From positions 1,037,501 to 1,101,500 of the forward strand of contig NC_135559.1 in assembly GCF_964340395.1 (NCBI RefSeq): 64,000 nt of DNA. Direction: 5' to 3'. Shown piece after piece: positions 13,000 through 25,836 of the stretch; the stretch's first letter is position 1; each line of letters begins with the position of its first letter. The DNA is from Glandiceps talaboti (taxonomy: Eukaryota > Hemichordata > Enteropneusta > Spengelidae). The notes beneath the pieces were generated by a model. It saw nothing but the letters and a program-made list of their open reading frames with translations. It was not told where the DNA came from and made no database searches. A program made the translations under genes and the position numbers.

Positions 13000-13086
13000 A
13001 TAGTCTCGGTTACCCAGACTCTTGCTGTCCGGGGGGGGGGGGGGGGGTATGTCCTCAACAGCAAGAGGCTGGGTAACCGAGACTAT
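13000..13086. repeat. Near-perfect hairpin element with a G-tract loop
   Basis: Arms of 29 bp at 13000-13028 and 13058-13086 are reverse complements with one mismatch. Between them is a 29-bp loop holding a run of about 17 G. Each arm begins ATAGTCTCGGTTACCCAG when read inward from its outer end. It is compatible with a very short MITE-like foldback element. No protein is encoded. Confidence 0.75.
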
Positions 13087-13311
13087 AGAACCAAGTGAGT
13101 GACACGATAGTTCAGTGCTATAGTTCTCTTTGAAATAATTATCATTTCCCTGTGTGTGATGAGCAAAGTTGGTTGCATTCTTAATCAATCAAAACATGTT
13201 ATTTATTTTATTTTCAATGGCATAATTTTTAGGTACCCATGGAGCTGTCACACATTGTTGTCTGTGTCAATGTGATTTAGCCCTTAATCATCCTAAACAG
13301 GGGCGCCCTCT

Positions 13312-13341
13312 TGAATTTGAATTTGAATTTGAATTTGAATT
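13312..13341. repeat. (TTGAAT)n microsatellite
   Basis: About five copies of a TTGAAT hexamer follow a GGCGCCCTC motif. Confidence 0.8.
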
Positions 13342-13977
13342 AATGGGTAAGAACAAGCTATGCTTGATAAACCCCATGTCTATTACTCAGGTAACTGTCC
13401 AAGTTCGATTTGTGACACTTCTTTTGAAAATGACCGCAAGGTGGATAACTGGAGTATGGTGTATTCATGGGGTGAATCCAAGAGTTAACAGACAGGGTGT
13501 TGTTGAATTTTCTTTCCAAACCACACATTTCATCAACACCAATACACAATAAATTTGTAAATAAGCAGTCAGTTAGAGCTTTAATACAGGTTTCTTGAAG
13601 GTCCTTTAGCTTTAACTTGTCCTTGGTCCATAAAAGCAGTCCTTTGACTTTCACTTCAAACACAGTCTACAGAATAACAAACCACTAAGTTGTTTTATAT
13701 TCGTTCGAAACTCAGAGCATAAATAATTTACCTAGTATATTTTGGCTAAATCCCTGAGGCATCTTCAACTGTTATGGGTCAATGACAAAGCCTTTGGTCA
13801 TAGGATTGCATTGTATACTACCAATAGTTCCATTCCCTTGTTCCTGTTAAATGACAGGCATTGACGTTTGAACTTGATGGCTTCTTTTACTTGAATATAC
13901 TTGGTAAATTATTTATGCTTTGAATTTGGAACTAAATATATATGATTCCAGAGCAAGGACACAACGTTTTGGTAGTG

Positions 13978-14098
13978 CACAAAGTGTACTAAAGTACAGT
14001 TCTTTCTCACAAAGTGTACTAAAGCACAGTTCTTTCTCACAAAGTGTACTAAAGTATAGTTCTTTCTCATAAAGTGTACTAAAGTACAGTTCTTTCTC
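13978..14098. repeat. 30-bp minisatellite, four copies
   Basis: A 30-bp unit beginning CACAAAGTGTACTAAAG and ending GTTCTTTCT repeats four times with single-base changes. Confidence 0.85.
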
Positions 14099-14531
14099 CT
14101 TCATTTCACAACTTTATCTATATGCTAACAAACAAAATGATGTACCCTGTTAAACCTCTAAATTTCTTTGAAAATGTTAAAATTAACTATGAACAAACCA
14201 ACACAGAAACAATCTAAACATACTTATTGCAACTTGTTATAAAATTAGCTCTCAATGGACATTCATGTAATTACACTCACAGTAGGGCATCGCTTCTGAA
14301 GTAATGCAACATTCATCTCATTTCTGACTTAGTATGAACTAGTCAATCAGGTTTATGGAACTTCCAGTGTTTCATTATCTTGATTACAGGATGATTAAGT
14401 CTACATAACCAAGACACTGCCATCATCCTTATTGTAATCTACCACACGCAACAACAATAGTTTCAGTTTGTTTTGCTGATTGTTTGTTTCCATGGCAATA
14501 TCAGATTTTCAATGACAAACACCAGTCAGTA

Positions 14532-14915
14532 ACCACTTTTAACTCAGAGTTTGATTTGGGTTTTACATCAAAAAGCTTACAAACTCAGCTTGTACCACTT
14601 TTAAATCATAGTTTGACTCGGGTTTTACATCAAAAATCTTACAAACTCAGCTTGTACCACTTTTAACTTATAGTTTGACTCGGGTTTTACATCAAAAAGC
14701 TTACAAACTCAGCTTGCACCACTTTTAACTTATAGTTTGACTCGGGTTTTACATCAAAAAGCTTACAAACTCAGCTTGCACCACTTTTAACTCATAGTTT
14801 GACTCAGGTTTTACATCAAAAAGCTTACAAACTCAGCTTGTACCACTTTTAACTCATAGTTTGACTTGGGTTTTACATCAAAAAGCTTACAAACTCAGCT
14901 TGCACCATTTCTAAT
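14532..14915. repeat. 62-bp minisatellite, about six copies
   Basis: Units contain CCACTTTTAACTCATAG, GGGTTTTACATCAAAAA and CTTACAAACTCAGCTTG in order. The array lies just beyond the inferred polyadenylation signal of MIPEP. Confidence 0.85.
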
Positions 14916-15094
14916 TTTGTTTGACATGACTTGTATGTAAAACAACTTACAGTAAATAAAAGTGGCTTTTTGCTTCTTTCCTTCTTTGATATTTGTTAAT
15001 TAATAAAAGTTCAAATAGCCATCATATATAATTCTTCTCTACCCTGATTTTTCTTTTGGTTGTCAGAATGTGATTTGATAACTGTTCACATGAT

Positions 15095-15100
15095 TTTATT
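15095..15100 (-). terminator. Polyadenylation signal, MIPEP
   Basis: AATAAA on the minus strand lies about 225 bp beyond the proposed MIPEP stop codon. Confidence 0.45.
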
Positions 15101-15325
15101 ATCATGATCATGTGATTTGATAAGATATTCTCATGATTTCGTCATCATGTTCATGTGATGTCCACATTTTTTTTTTATAATTGTGATTATAATGTGGTTT
15201 GGTGGTGTTCTTTGATATGTATATTAAAGAGAAAAGGCGTCTTTTATCAGGGCTTCCACAAGGTGGGACATTGTTGGTTCTTTGCCAAGCATATCTGATA
15301 AAAAAGACAAAAGATGGGAAAATAT

Positions 15326-17441
15326 TTAGTGACATTGGATTGAAATTAATGTCTTAAAGTCGTCAATTTTGGGTGTCCCATTTCTCATGACTCATCCAAC
15401 GCGACGTTTTAATTCTGGAATCTGACAAATAAATCAACTTGGCTGCAGATTGGATGAGACAAAAATGACAACATCACTCACTTTGTATAATGTATAAAAG
15501 ATGGCACCACCACAAGTGCATCTGTAAGAGAAAATTAGCATTTTAAGACTGAAACTTGGGACATTTAATCAAATTATTGGTTTCTCACAATGATCAACTT
15601 ACTTTGTACTAATACAGCTGGTTCTTTTCCACCACCAAATGCTAACATCTTTCTTCTGTAATCTTCACCAACACTTCTGTCCAGTGGGTTGCTATAGAAA
15701 CACTGTTGCCATATCAATGAAGCAACAGCTCTTGATAAAAGATAACTGTAATACTTAGCACCATAGCCAACTAAATGACCAAATCTCAATTGCCACGCCT
15801 GAGTTGAAAAGAAGGTATAATTGGACAAATTAAATTTTATTATAAATGTATTCTAAAATCAACCCAGGGTGTAATGTGTAATTTGACAATGACATTAAAA
15901 GTATACACCCTGGAGTGAAATGGGTCAGTGGTAACGGTATTACATGTACAATAAATATCTTTGTTATACATAATATCTATTTTAGTACATTGTAGTCAAT
16001 GTTTTTACGAAGGTTGGCGAACCCTGGTAACAGAAAGTTGGAATATGGTAAAACTGGTAGAGTTTCCAATACATTATATGACAATTTTGGTGAGGAACCC
16101 TGGTAAAATGACAGGGGAACTCAGGTAGATTTTACCTACATAATACTGCCCTTAACAAAAACACTGGTAGAGAACCCTGGTAAAATGACAGGGGAACTCA
16201 GGTAGATTTTACCTATTTACCACCCTTAACAAAAACACTGGTAGGGAACCCTGGTAAAATGACAGGGGAACTCAGGTAGATTTTACCTACATAATACTGC
16301 CCTTAATAAAAAACACTGGGATGGAACCCTGGTAAAATGACAGGGGAACTCAGGTAGATTTTACCTACTAATACCACCCTTAACAAAAACACTGGTAGGG
16401 AACCCTGGTAAAATGACAGGGGAACTCAGGTAGATTTTACCTACTAATACCACCCTTAACAAAAACACTGGTAGGGAACCCTGGTAAAATGACAGGGGAA
16501 CTCAGGTAGATTTTACCTACTTACCACCCTTAACAAAATCACTGGTAGAGAACCCTAGTAAAATGACAGGGGTACTCAGGTAGATTTTACCTACTTAATA
16601 CTGCCCTTAATAAAAAACACTGGTAGTACACCCTGATGATGGTGACTAGCTGTTGTTGAAAAAAAAAAGATGAAAATCGGTATTCTAAATAATTTTCTGA
16701 TTCACATGAATTGCATTATTTTATGACTATACTACTTACTGTTCCAGGTATATATGGTAAACAACTGTATTTATTTTGAATGTCTGCTAGGAGGTCAGTT
16801 GTTGTCTGCAAGAAAAAAGCAATTTATTTGACAATAAAACTATGGAAAATGTGGTATAGGCAATTACAATAGACACAAACTAAAACTAGTGTTGTTGTTT
16901 GTGAGATCAAAGTAATGCCTTGTTAATGTGGATACAATAATAATAATAATAATGTTGGGTTCTTATATAGCGCTTTCCCACTCCGTGCTCAAAGCGTTTT
17001 ACAATTATTACCCCTGGCTCGGATAAGAACGGCACAACGGCCCTTTAGTCTTCCTCAACTCCCCGGGGAGCATACAATCCATTGCAGCCGTTTAAGCGCA
17101 TAGGATTAAAGCCTTCACATTGCAACCTACATCCTACCAGGTCCCCAATTATACAGCTGGGTTGACTGAGGCACAGTCATGGTTCAAATCTTGCCCAAGG
17201 ACTTAAGCCACTCAGAAACAAACAGCAGGCAGCGCCGGGGATCGAACCTGCAACCTGTAGATTCCAAGCCGGTCACGCTAACCATTCACCCATCATGACT
17301 CCACAATCAAGGTAATAATAAGGTAATTGGTTATTTGATAACCATTTTGCTGTTACAGTAACAGTTTGATTATTCTCACTTGTCATGGAACAGTCCAATC
17401 ACCATTGTGTGTTTATTAGCGTTATTATTAATGTAAATATC

Positions 17442-17482
<41 letters not shown>

Positions 17483-20400
17483 TCTCTTTAGTAGTTTCTG
17501 ATTTTGTACGTAGTGTTATTAAATGTGAACAACTTAAGTCACCACAGTTTGATATGTAATTGACACTCTGGAAAATCGAGTGGCTAGGCTCAATTAGTTT
17601 TATCAAAACTATTTTCAAGTCTTTCACTCACAATTTTAAATCATTTCTTTTTTTTTGGATGTTAATGTTTACTTGTTATTTGTATGGTTATCTCTTTTAA
17701 CTCTTTTGTGGAAAATAAATTTTAATTCAATTCAATTCAATTCAATTCAATTCAATTCAATAACACACTAGACAAAGTGTTGGCTTACCTTGTTTAAGGG
17801 ATGTTCACCATGGTATAATTGATCCAATATTGAATAGTAAACTTGTTGTTGCATTTCACAAGCTGAAAATAATTTCTTGGCAGCACATAGCTTTGTAATC
17901 ATTTCTTCAGGCAGTGTCTACACAGAATGAACAGAAGATTATAATTACTCACTACAGTACGATGAAAATAAAAAACTATCGGCAAACTGAGATAGACCAA
18001 AGTAAAAAAAGTTGTTGTTGAATACTGTTGTTTAAATGACTCATTACTTCAACTTATATACATATAGGAGCTATTGCACATAACTACATACCTCTCCTGT
18101 TTGGTAATGTTTAGCAAATTGACGTAGCACCCGATAATCACTTGCAAAATATTCCATTAGGACTGACGGTACTTCTGCAAAGTCAGTTGAACATCGTGTT
18201 CCAGTAACATGTTGATATGTAGTTCTTGCTAACATGGCTGTAAACATAGAGAATAAACAACAGAGATGAAATATTTAAATTTATATGCATCTAAATTATC
18301 AATGTCTGCTGTTTGTTTATTAACATAAGTCATTCTAACATAAGTGTGGAAGTTGTGCAACCCTAAGGTACACAGTCCGACTTTTAATTCTACATCAAGC
18401 AAAATTATGTGACCTCGGCAAGTACCCTATGTGTTGCATGACTACAATCTTGTCTGTTACCTAGGCTACAAAACAATACATGTATATACATTACTTGTTT
18501 TCACCTAAAGAAATTCTCATGTATGTGTTCTATGGACCAGATTACAATCTGTATATACTTCTAGTTACTTACAATGCATAGCATGACCCATTTCATGAAA
18601 TAAGTTTTCCATCATCTGTAACAAAGAGAAAGGTGAATTGTGTAGTTCAGAAATAGCCTGGTTTAACATTTGACCTTGAAAGTCAAAGACAAGGTCATTT
18701 GCATATTGTTAACAAAAACTTCCATCAAGACTGTAAAGTATTCTATGCTGGGGCACCCTCATCCATCGACCAACACCTTTGAAGACTGTTGAGGGCAGAG
18801 AGACATGTTCAACCAAGACGTTAATTTTGTCCTACATTTTTAGAGTTTTTGAGATGTGACACAAATAATATATTTTTTTGTCAAAAATGGCCAGTACTGA
18901 AAGAAATATTCTGAAGTCATAAAACAATCATCTACATATGCTTATTATTAAAGGGTTGTGATGAGACAGACACAGGGACACACACACTGAATAAATCCTT
19001 TCATGTTGTGGCATTAGAGCTGAAGTCAGCTAATCAAACACTTTGGGCAGGATATCTTTGAAACAACACTTTGAAAAATGTAAAGACAAGTCTCAAAATT
19101 CAGTGTCAATTGCAAATGAATGTTGGCTTACCGAATGTGTTAGAAGTGATGGCGTCGTTGATGTTGGAGGTCTGTGGCAAATAATAGAATTTGTAGATGA
19201 TAAATATTAAGCAACGTTTGTATGAAGTTATAGTAACAAGTACATGTAAGTGTTTATAATACTACGTCAGCAATACAATTTGTTCAAAATGTACACAACA
19301 TCATTTAAGTCCATCCCAATATATGCTATTGGTATCATGTATGCTAGCAACATATTGTACATATGTGGCAAATGAATACATTGTATGCATTATAGAATTG
19401 ATATTATACTTCTGACACCATACTTTCCAATATGGGGGGGGGGGGGGGGGGTACAAACTGAATATTGTATTTTACAACTGTGATTCATATGACTATCTAT
19501 TTTGAGAGGGAAGTGCTGGAAGCATCTCATATACATTAACAAGAATCCTGCTTGATCAGAGATGGAGGGTGGTACTAACTACCTGACATCTAGTCATTTG
19601 TTGTGACCCTGTCACATCCAGTCCTATTCTGTTATTCTGCCCTCTAGTGGCAGTGAGTGAACAAGACTAGATATTCCGGTCAAAAGGTTTAGGTAATGAT
19701 TTTATTATTGTAGTTATGTGAAATCCTAAAAACAAATTTCAGAACAGTAATCTAATGTTATGACTGAAAATACTCATCACATCCAGTCCTAATCTGTTAT
19801 TCTGCCCTCTAGTGGCAGTGAGTGAACAAGACTCAAGATTCCAGTCAAAAGGTTTAGGTAATGATTTCATTATTGTAGTTATGCGAAATCATAAAAACTG
19901 AAAATACTTACGGAAAGCTACACATGAGAACAACTACTGGTAATTGATATGAACCATCATCAAGACATCTACCACCACGAATTGTAAAATGACAATCCTG
20001 CTGTGATTTACCACATCTTTCAAAGAAATCACAATAAATGTAGCCCAGAACTCCCTCAGTTTCATGGACAACGGCCTGGAAGAAGATAATATTTCTCAGT
20101 ATCTTGTTTACATGACAACAATGGTAATGAAGATGGTAATGCTATAACTTACACCATCTTATTGACCAAGTTCAAATTAGGATTAAGACAAACATCTTTT
20201 GAGCAGGACTTTAGAAAACACTGAGCTACAATGAAAGGAATAATCCTATTCTACCCACTGATAAGATAGCACTTTAAAAACCTGGGATTGAATTATGGGT
20301 CTTTAAGTAATGCAAATAGCATCGTAGGCTGCCTGTCTGTTGTCTGTCTGTCAGAAAGTGCATCCTTCCGCAGCCGTTTCTTGGAGATGCCTAGACCGAT

Positions 20401-21097
20401 TTTTTTCAAACTTGGTACAGGGGCAACATACTAGGGATACATATGCACATCAATTTGTATGGGTATGGTTGATATAATCCAATATGGCCGCCTAGCAGCC
20501 ATTTTGTTTGCGAATTTTCCATCTCCAAAGCCATAAGTGAGACATGCTTGAACATATTGGAAAAAAAGTCAAACATTGTAAATAATTCATGCAAATCTGA
20601 TATGAAAATATTAACATCGAAATGACTTTTACATAATTTATCTCAATATCTGAACCTAAGTAACACACTTTATCAGTATACATGTACATACCACTTTTTT
20701 GACATCTGGAGCCCAAATCTCTCCAGGTTTAGTTTCCTCATCTAAGAGTTGAATTCCATATAAACTTGTAAATATGAGACTAAGACCGTCCATACAGGTA
20801 CCCAGTGAAAAATATGGTGCATAGTGTGTGGAATTTAAGTCACATCTGAAATAATGATATCATGGAAACACAAAACTAAATGCAAAGTTCATTTGAAAAA
20901 CATTTGAGACGAGGACTGTTACTGGGACAAATCAAAGTACTTACTGGCTAGACAGGGAAAATATTGACTTTTTATGAAAGCACAGTAATATATTTCATTG
21001 TATTTTTCTGGACATATTTCTACACTTACTTTTATATGAATCTTCAAATAGTATGTATGTATTTAATGAAGCAAAATTTTGTTTTCCTCTTTTCATG

Positions 21098-21155
<58 letters not shown>

Positions 21156-21254
21156 ACACACACAGACACTGTACTACATGTTTATGCACATACACATACA
21201 GAGGCAGACAGACAGACAGACAGACAGGCAGACAGACAGGCAGACAGACAGACT

Positions 21255-21314
<60 letters not shown>

Positions 21315-23553
21315 CAAACAGCTGGCCCATATGCATACATATATACTCCCACACACAATACATCCCTACACACATAATAAAAACTCACATTTGGTGTCTT
21401 GCCAGGCCAGCATAATACGGTAGATCCCACGCCTTGATTTCCTGAAAGTGATTACATAACCAAGTATGTATGTTTTCAGGTAATGGATACTTGACACATC
21501 ACTGATTGGGTAATGTTATTTATGGAATAATTATAATAAAAGGTGGATGTAGTACAATATTGCTTAGGTTTTTTTTCAATAGATCAGCTGAGGGCTGTTA
21601 TGCAGCAACTATTTCCTACGGTTGAAACTTGAGGGAAGAAGCTGCTACATCACAGCACGCTTTGATATCTTATAAAAAGACATACCATATCACATACATG
21701 TACAATGTATTCTAAGTCAATCACTCATGACTGAAAAAAATCAGTGTATTATAACACAATTCATTGAATTCTCAGTGATTAATGTTTTTTTACCACAATA
21801 TTGATGATGCCCACACCTAGCAGCAAATATTAACTTGTAAATCGTTTGAGTAATCATTAAGTAATCTTAGACTAGTATTACTTACCGGTGTTGTACTGTT
21901 ATACTTTCTCTTAACTGCCTTTAACTGGGACAATTCTTCGAAGGCTCTAAAAATATATAATTTAAAAACATGTCAAATCAAAGCTAAGATATAAAACCAC
22001 TGCAGTCATCCTAATTACACACACACCATGCTACAAATGCCTAGTCAGGATGCTTACAGTATATCCCATGATTGCAGGGTGGGTCTATAGTGGCATGCTT
22101 CTCACCATTGCTTCCTAGCATACATTCCAGGTACTTGGATCAGCATTCAAGCTCATATTGTCAAACACCACTCTCAAATTAAACACATGTTCAGCCATTT
22201 TACATGAGAAAGCTGAGTACACCCATTCAAAATCAAAGACCATGTGACTGAAACACTGGGGTTTAAGACTCTTCTTGGTCAGTTAATTCATTGAATGACT
22301 CACCTGTCATTGATGCGACTTGCTGTCATTTCAAGGAATTCCATAACATATGTTCGATTCCTGGCTAGAGAAGACTTCAAGGCTCTATCTGCATAGGTAG
22401 GATATCCTACTAAGTTAGCTAGTTTATGTCTGGCTGTCAGCAAATTATCTAGTAATCCCTCCTGATGGTGGTTAGGATAGAGGAACACCTTGTAGGCTAT
22501 TTCCCTTACCTGTAATCATTTATAGAGAGATTAATGTCAAGTGTAATGTGAGGTAAATGTAAAAGTCTGTTATTGTATATGTACGTACAATAACAAATTT
22601 TTTACACTTTTGAAATGTATTGAGTTACAAACAAGGACTTGGTATATGTTATTTTCACATTGTTTTTTTCAAGTAGAAAAACATAGTAAAGTTTCAAAAT
22701 AATTCTCATCCATATGGCCACTTAAAGTAGCTAATTTTCTTTTGAGTTCTACCTTCTTATTTCATCCTAAAATGTACTCTAGTACTCACTACATGATGGG
22801 TACAAGGCAATGATATAATTCCTCGTTTAGTTTTATATACTCTCTGCCTTACATCTATATGTACATTACAATATATAGACATGATGTTGGCAATTGACCC
22901 AGAGGTCAAGTTCAAGTTGAGTGCTGTCCACAGAAAGTTTTTACTCTATGTTATCATATGGTACTGTAATGTATGTGATTATGCACTCATGTTTCATCAT
23001 TCCAAACAAAGGGGCAACATCATATGTGATGATAGAAACTCACAATATCATTTAGTGAGTCTGTATAAACTTACAATATCATTCGGGGAGTCTGTATAAA
23101 GTCCATTAACTTTAATTGTATCACCCTCCATAATAAAGGAATTTCGTATATGTTCTGGAAGTAGTTCTCTTCGGATAACATTGGCCATTTGAGTTCCTTG
23201 CATGAATTCACTTCCATATTTTAGTATATCACCATTCAGCTTAACCACTTTTCTCCTCTTGAAACATGAAATGTGAGATTGATTGATTGATTGATTGATT
23301 GATTGAGTTACTACAGATGTCTACACTTCGAACAATCTTCTCTCTTTGAAAGGGAACATTCAACAAGTCCCACAAGTTCTGTAAGAACAGTTTAATGTTT
23401 CGGCAGGAGGAAACCAACGGAAAAAGTGCATAATTGTTTGGTAGATTCAAACTGAATGACAATCCTCTTACTGTAGTGTAGCAAGGCTGGGTTTAAACTC
23501 CTTCTGTAGTTGTGAGAAGCAAATGGTTTAACAACTCAGCTATCAACAACAAA

Positions 23554-23634
<81 letters not shown>

Positions 23635-25836
23635 CACACAGGGTATCTACATGTGTAATCTCACCTTTCCAGCACTCAGGTGAATACCACTTTGTTCAAA
23701 GTCAAACATAAAGAGTTCAGCCACTCGTCTAGATTCACTGTCCATTGTTTGTAAGACATGGTCATCATTCAATAGATCCCTGAGAGAGTTGTGAAGTTCT
23801 TTGTTTGTATTTAATCTGGAAAACAAGTGGTACAATTATCCAAAAATACATTTAAAAATTGGGATATTGATAAAACAAACATCACATCACTTTGATAAAT
23901 ATAGTCTGTTTAGACCAGGAATAAAACCAAACCAAACCAGACCAGACTGAACCAAGCCTGACTAGACTTGACTAGTCCAGATTTGAATAGACTATTCTAC
24001 ACTCTGTCACAAGTATACAACAGATAGGACCTTGTTGCACTGATGCGACAACTATACAATTAAAAAATATTGCTGTCTTTCTTTTTCTTTTAAGTTTTAA
24101 ACTGCTTTATGTTGTTTGAATTAGAATGGAATTTAAATGACCACTGTGTCAAATATGGAGAGTAGTAATCAAGATAAAAAATTGGATCATGGTTCAAGCA
24201 AAGATAAAAATAATATAAGTTTGAATTGAACAGCTAGATTGCATTTTATCTACGTCAAATGGATCTCTTCTCAGCTAAAATTTAGTTCCACTTACTTTTC
24301 TACCATATTACCAACTGTAAAACATGCTTCTTCTGCAGCTTCTATATACTCACTTTTAGGATGTGCCACTCGAATAAAGTCAGCCTGCAAAGAAATTGTT
24401 AGTTAACTATCTTTATCTCCATTTATCATACATACATTTACATGTTCTATGGGTGAGTACAATTTACATTCATTAACCTTAATATTCACGAGGTGAACTT
24501 TTTTTTCAAAAAAAGCCAATTTCTGGAAGCAATCAAATACGTAGTTATCATATATGCATATGCAAACAACAGAATTGATGAAATACATACATGGTTGAGA
24601 TTACATTTCTTCTGCAGTTTTATACCAACCATTTTAGTAAAGTGAAGCTCCGAGGGCTGTGAGAGAGTCTACTGAACAAACTTTACAACGCCAACACAAA
24701 GGTAATATCACAACTACTGATCGACTACTTACCAAATCAGCCACCCTGCATAGTGCATCAGACAACTTGTCAAACACTGTTACTACTTTAGGTGATGTTG
24801 GCATGTTTATCGCTATGGCAACCAACTCATCAACCTCCCTGAGACAATTTTCTTGAGCTACTTTGAAACCATTTGGTTCATTTAATTGTTGTACACCAAA
24901 TAATCCCTGAAAGAAAATTTAACAGAGTCCCATCATAAAATTATAAATATGGCCATCTGAACATTCCCTAATCATGAGGTTGATAGCATGGGAAATGTCT
25001 TCAGAAATACAAAATGTATGTACCTTCACAGCATCAGAATAAAGGCAATTGGCTGGCTGGATAATTGTGACTGGAAATCCCTAACAATGGGTCTGATTTT
25101 TGGATTATATTCATTGTATATGGGTAGATGTGAACTTGAGGCTCCATACACCTGAACCTTGTGAGAGTACCCCCCCCCCCCCACCCCATTACTGATCTGT
25201 TTAATACATGTATATGTAACTCTTTAACACCCCTTTCCAGTACTTTAGTTTACACTGCACTTTTTATAGTCTAAGACAATTATTTTTATTCTAGTCTTCT
25301 CCATTTCGGTCGTCCTTTTGCCTGCTACTTTTTACTGGCCGTTTAAGTGGACTTTATTTTTTTTTTCATTTTACTTTTGTCAATAAATATATTCTATCTC
25401 TGCATAGACTTGTTTTGTTTACAAATTTTACACGCCACATTTAGTATGTCATTTTATTTTAGATTCCTAAGGAATAAGAGTGAAACGTGGAATGACTTTT
25501 TTATTTGTCCATTTGAGCCTAAAGTGACTTGTTTTTTCCACTAAACTATTGTACATGTTATGTAACACTGTCTACTATACCTCCACTCCAGTTTGAAGGT
25601 CGACTGTAAGCTGGGCTAGATTGTTTTGTAGAAGTTAAACTCACCGTATTTGAGCCATTTCTCTCGTCTTTAGTGTCCAATTTAGCATTAAATGCTGACG
25701 CTAACGGCGACCATGTTGTCACTTTTCTCCCGTTATTAAGCGGACACAAAATGTGCCCACGAATGTTAGTCCTACTTCTGTAAGCGATCATCGTTCTGAG
25801 AGAGAACATGTTTGATTTCAATAACACACGACGCAT
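15326..25836 (-). CDS. MIPEP: Mitochondrial intermediate peptidase (M3 metallopeptidase)
   Basis: This matrix zinc peptidase removes an octapeptide from presequence-processed imports. Exons in transcript order: 25645-25836, 24733-24906, 24296-24384, 23665-23815, 23075-23257, 22304-22509, 21886-21946, 21389-21441, 20692-20845, 19912-20075, 19132-19171, 18573-18615, 18092-18237, 17789-17917, 16740-16805, 15603-15798, 15326-15390. All phases agree, giving about 703 residues against 713 in human. The start is the ATG at 25834-25836, opening an Arg-rich, acid-free presequence. Landmarks are [31 protein letters not shown], the zinc site HEMGH (residues 496-500), the downstream Glu in TDFAEVPS (about 525), and [18 protein letters not shown]. 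The last exon is uncertain: it aligns without gaps to the family C-terminus (TPKIDDF versus human CPSVDDF), but its acceptor is weak. The gene is divergent from the TatD gene. Confidence 0.93.
16075..16640. repeat. About 77-bp minisatellite in a MIPEP intron
   Basis: At least seven copies share GGGAACCCTGGTAAAATGAC, CAGGTAGATTTTACCT and CCCTTAACAAAAACACTGG. They lie between the two penultimate MIPEP exons. Confidence 0.85.
16936..17310 (-). mobile_element. tRNA-derived SINE, apparently near full length
   Basis: On the minus strand the head has a box A-like TGGGTGAATGG (about 17283-17293) and a box B-like GGTTCGATCCC (about 17240-17250) at tRNA spacing. A body of about 270 bp follows and ends at an (ATT)n tail at 16938-16955. 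Box spacing, order and tail fit a Pol III-transcribed SINE inserted in a MIPEP intron. The family is not named. Confidence 0.7.
17442..17480. repeat. (TTG)n microsatellite
   Basis: An uninterrupted TTG/GTT run inside a MIPEP intron. Confidence 0.9.
17723..17761. repeat. (AATTC)n microsatellite
   Basis: Seven to eight pure copies of AATTC in a MIPEP intron. Confidence 0.9.
19613..19905. repeat. Direct duplication in a MIPEP intron
   Basis: The segments starting near 19613 and 19779 share about 120 bp, including CTGCCCTCTAGTGGCAGTGA and AGGTTTAGGTAATGATTT, with few differences. Confidence 0.75.
20322..20560. repeat. Possible interspersed repeat in a MIPEP intron
   Basis: The block reads like a dispersed non-coding repeat (GTCTGTC start, GATTTTTTTCAAACTTGGTA, ATGGCCGCCTAGCAGCCATT). 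I have no second copy in this window, so the call is tentative. Confidence 0.3.
21099..21313. repeat. Compound (CA)n-(CAGA)n microsatellite
   Basis: A (CA)n run is followed by a long (CAGA)n run with a few variant units. It lies in a MIPEP intron about 75 bp from the 53-nt exon 8. Confidence 0.9.
23041..23100. repeat. Duplicated 5' splice site of MIPEP exon 5
   Basis: A direct repeat of about 30 bp contains the end of exon 5 and its donor. The proximal donor is GTAAGT and the duplicated one is GTGAGT. Use of the second would add codons that run into a stop (TGA). Confidence 0.7.
23276..23307. repeat. (TTGA)n microsatellite
   Basis: About seven copies immediately upstream (in transcript sense) of the MIPEP exon 5 acceptor. 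Confidence 0.88.
23562..23630. repeat. (CA)n microsatellite
   Basis: A nearly pure CA run close to the MIPEP exon 4 donor. Confidence 0.92.

Noticed and set aside
13358-13663. Minus-strand ORF of 101 codons as a MIPEP terminal exon or a separate gene
   Set aside because: It has no similarity to the MIPEP C-terminus and no recognisable domain, and it lies beyond an earlier polyadenylation signal.
20964-21430. ORFs over the CA/CAGA run
   Set aside because: They are low-complexity translations of a compound microsatellite inside an intron.
25558-25644. Continuation of MIPEP exon 1 past 25645
   Set aside because: Using a donor near 25580 puts exon 2 out of phase. The GTGAGT donor after 25645 keeps phase and matches the family.
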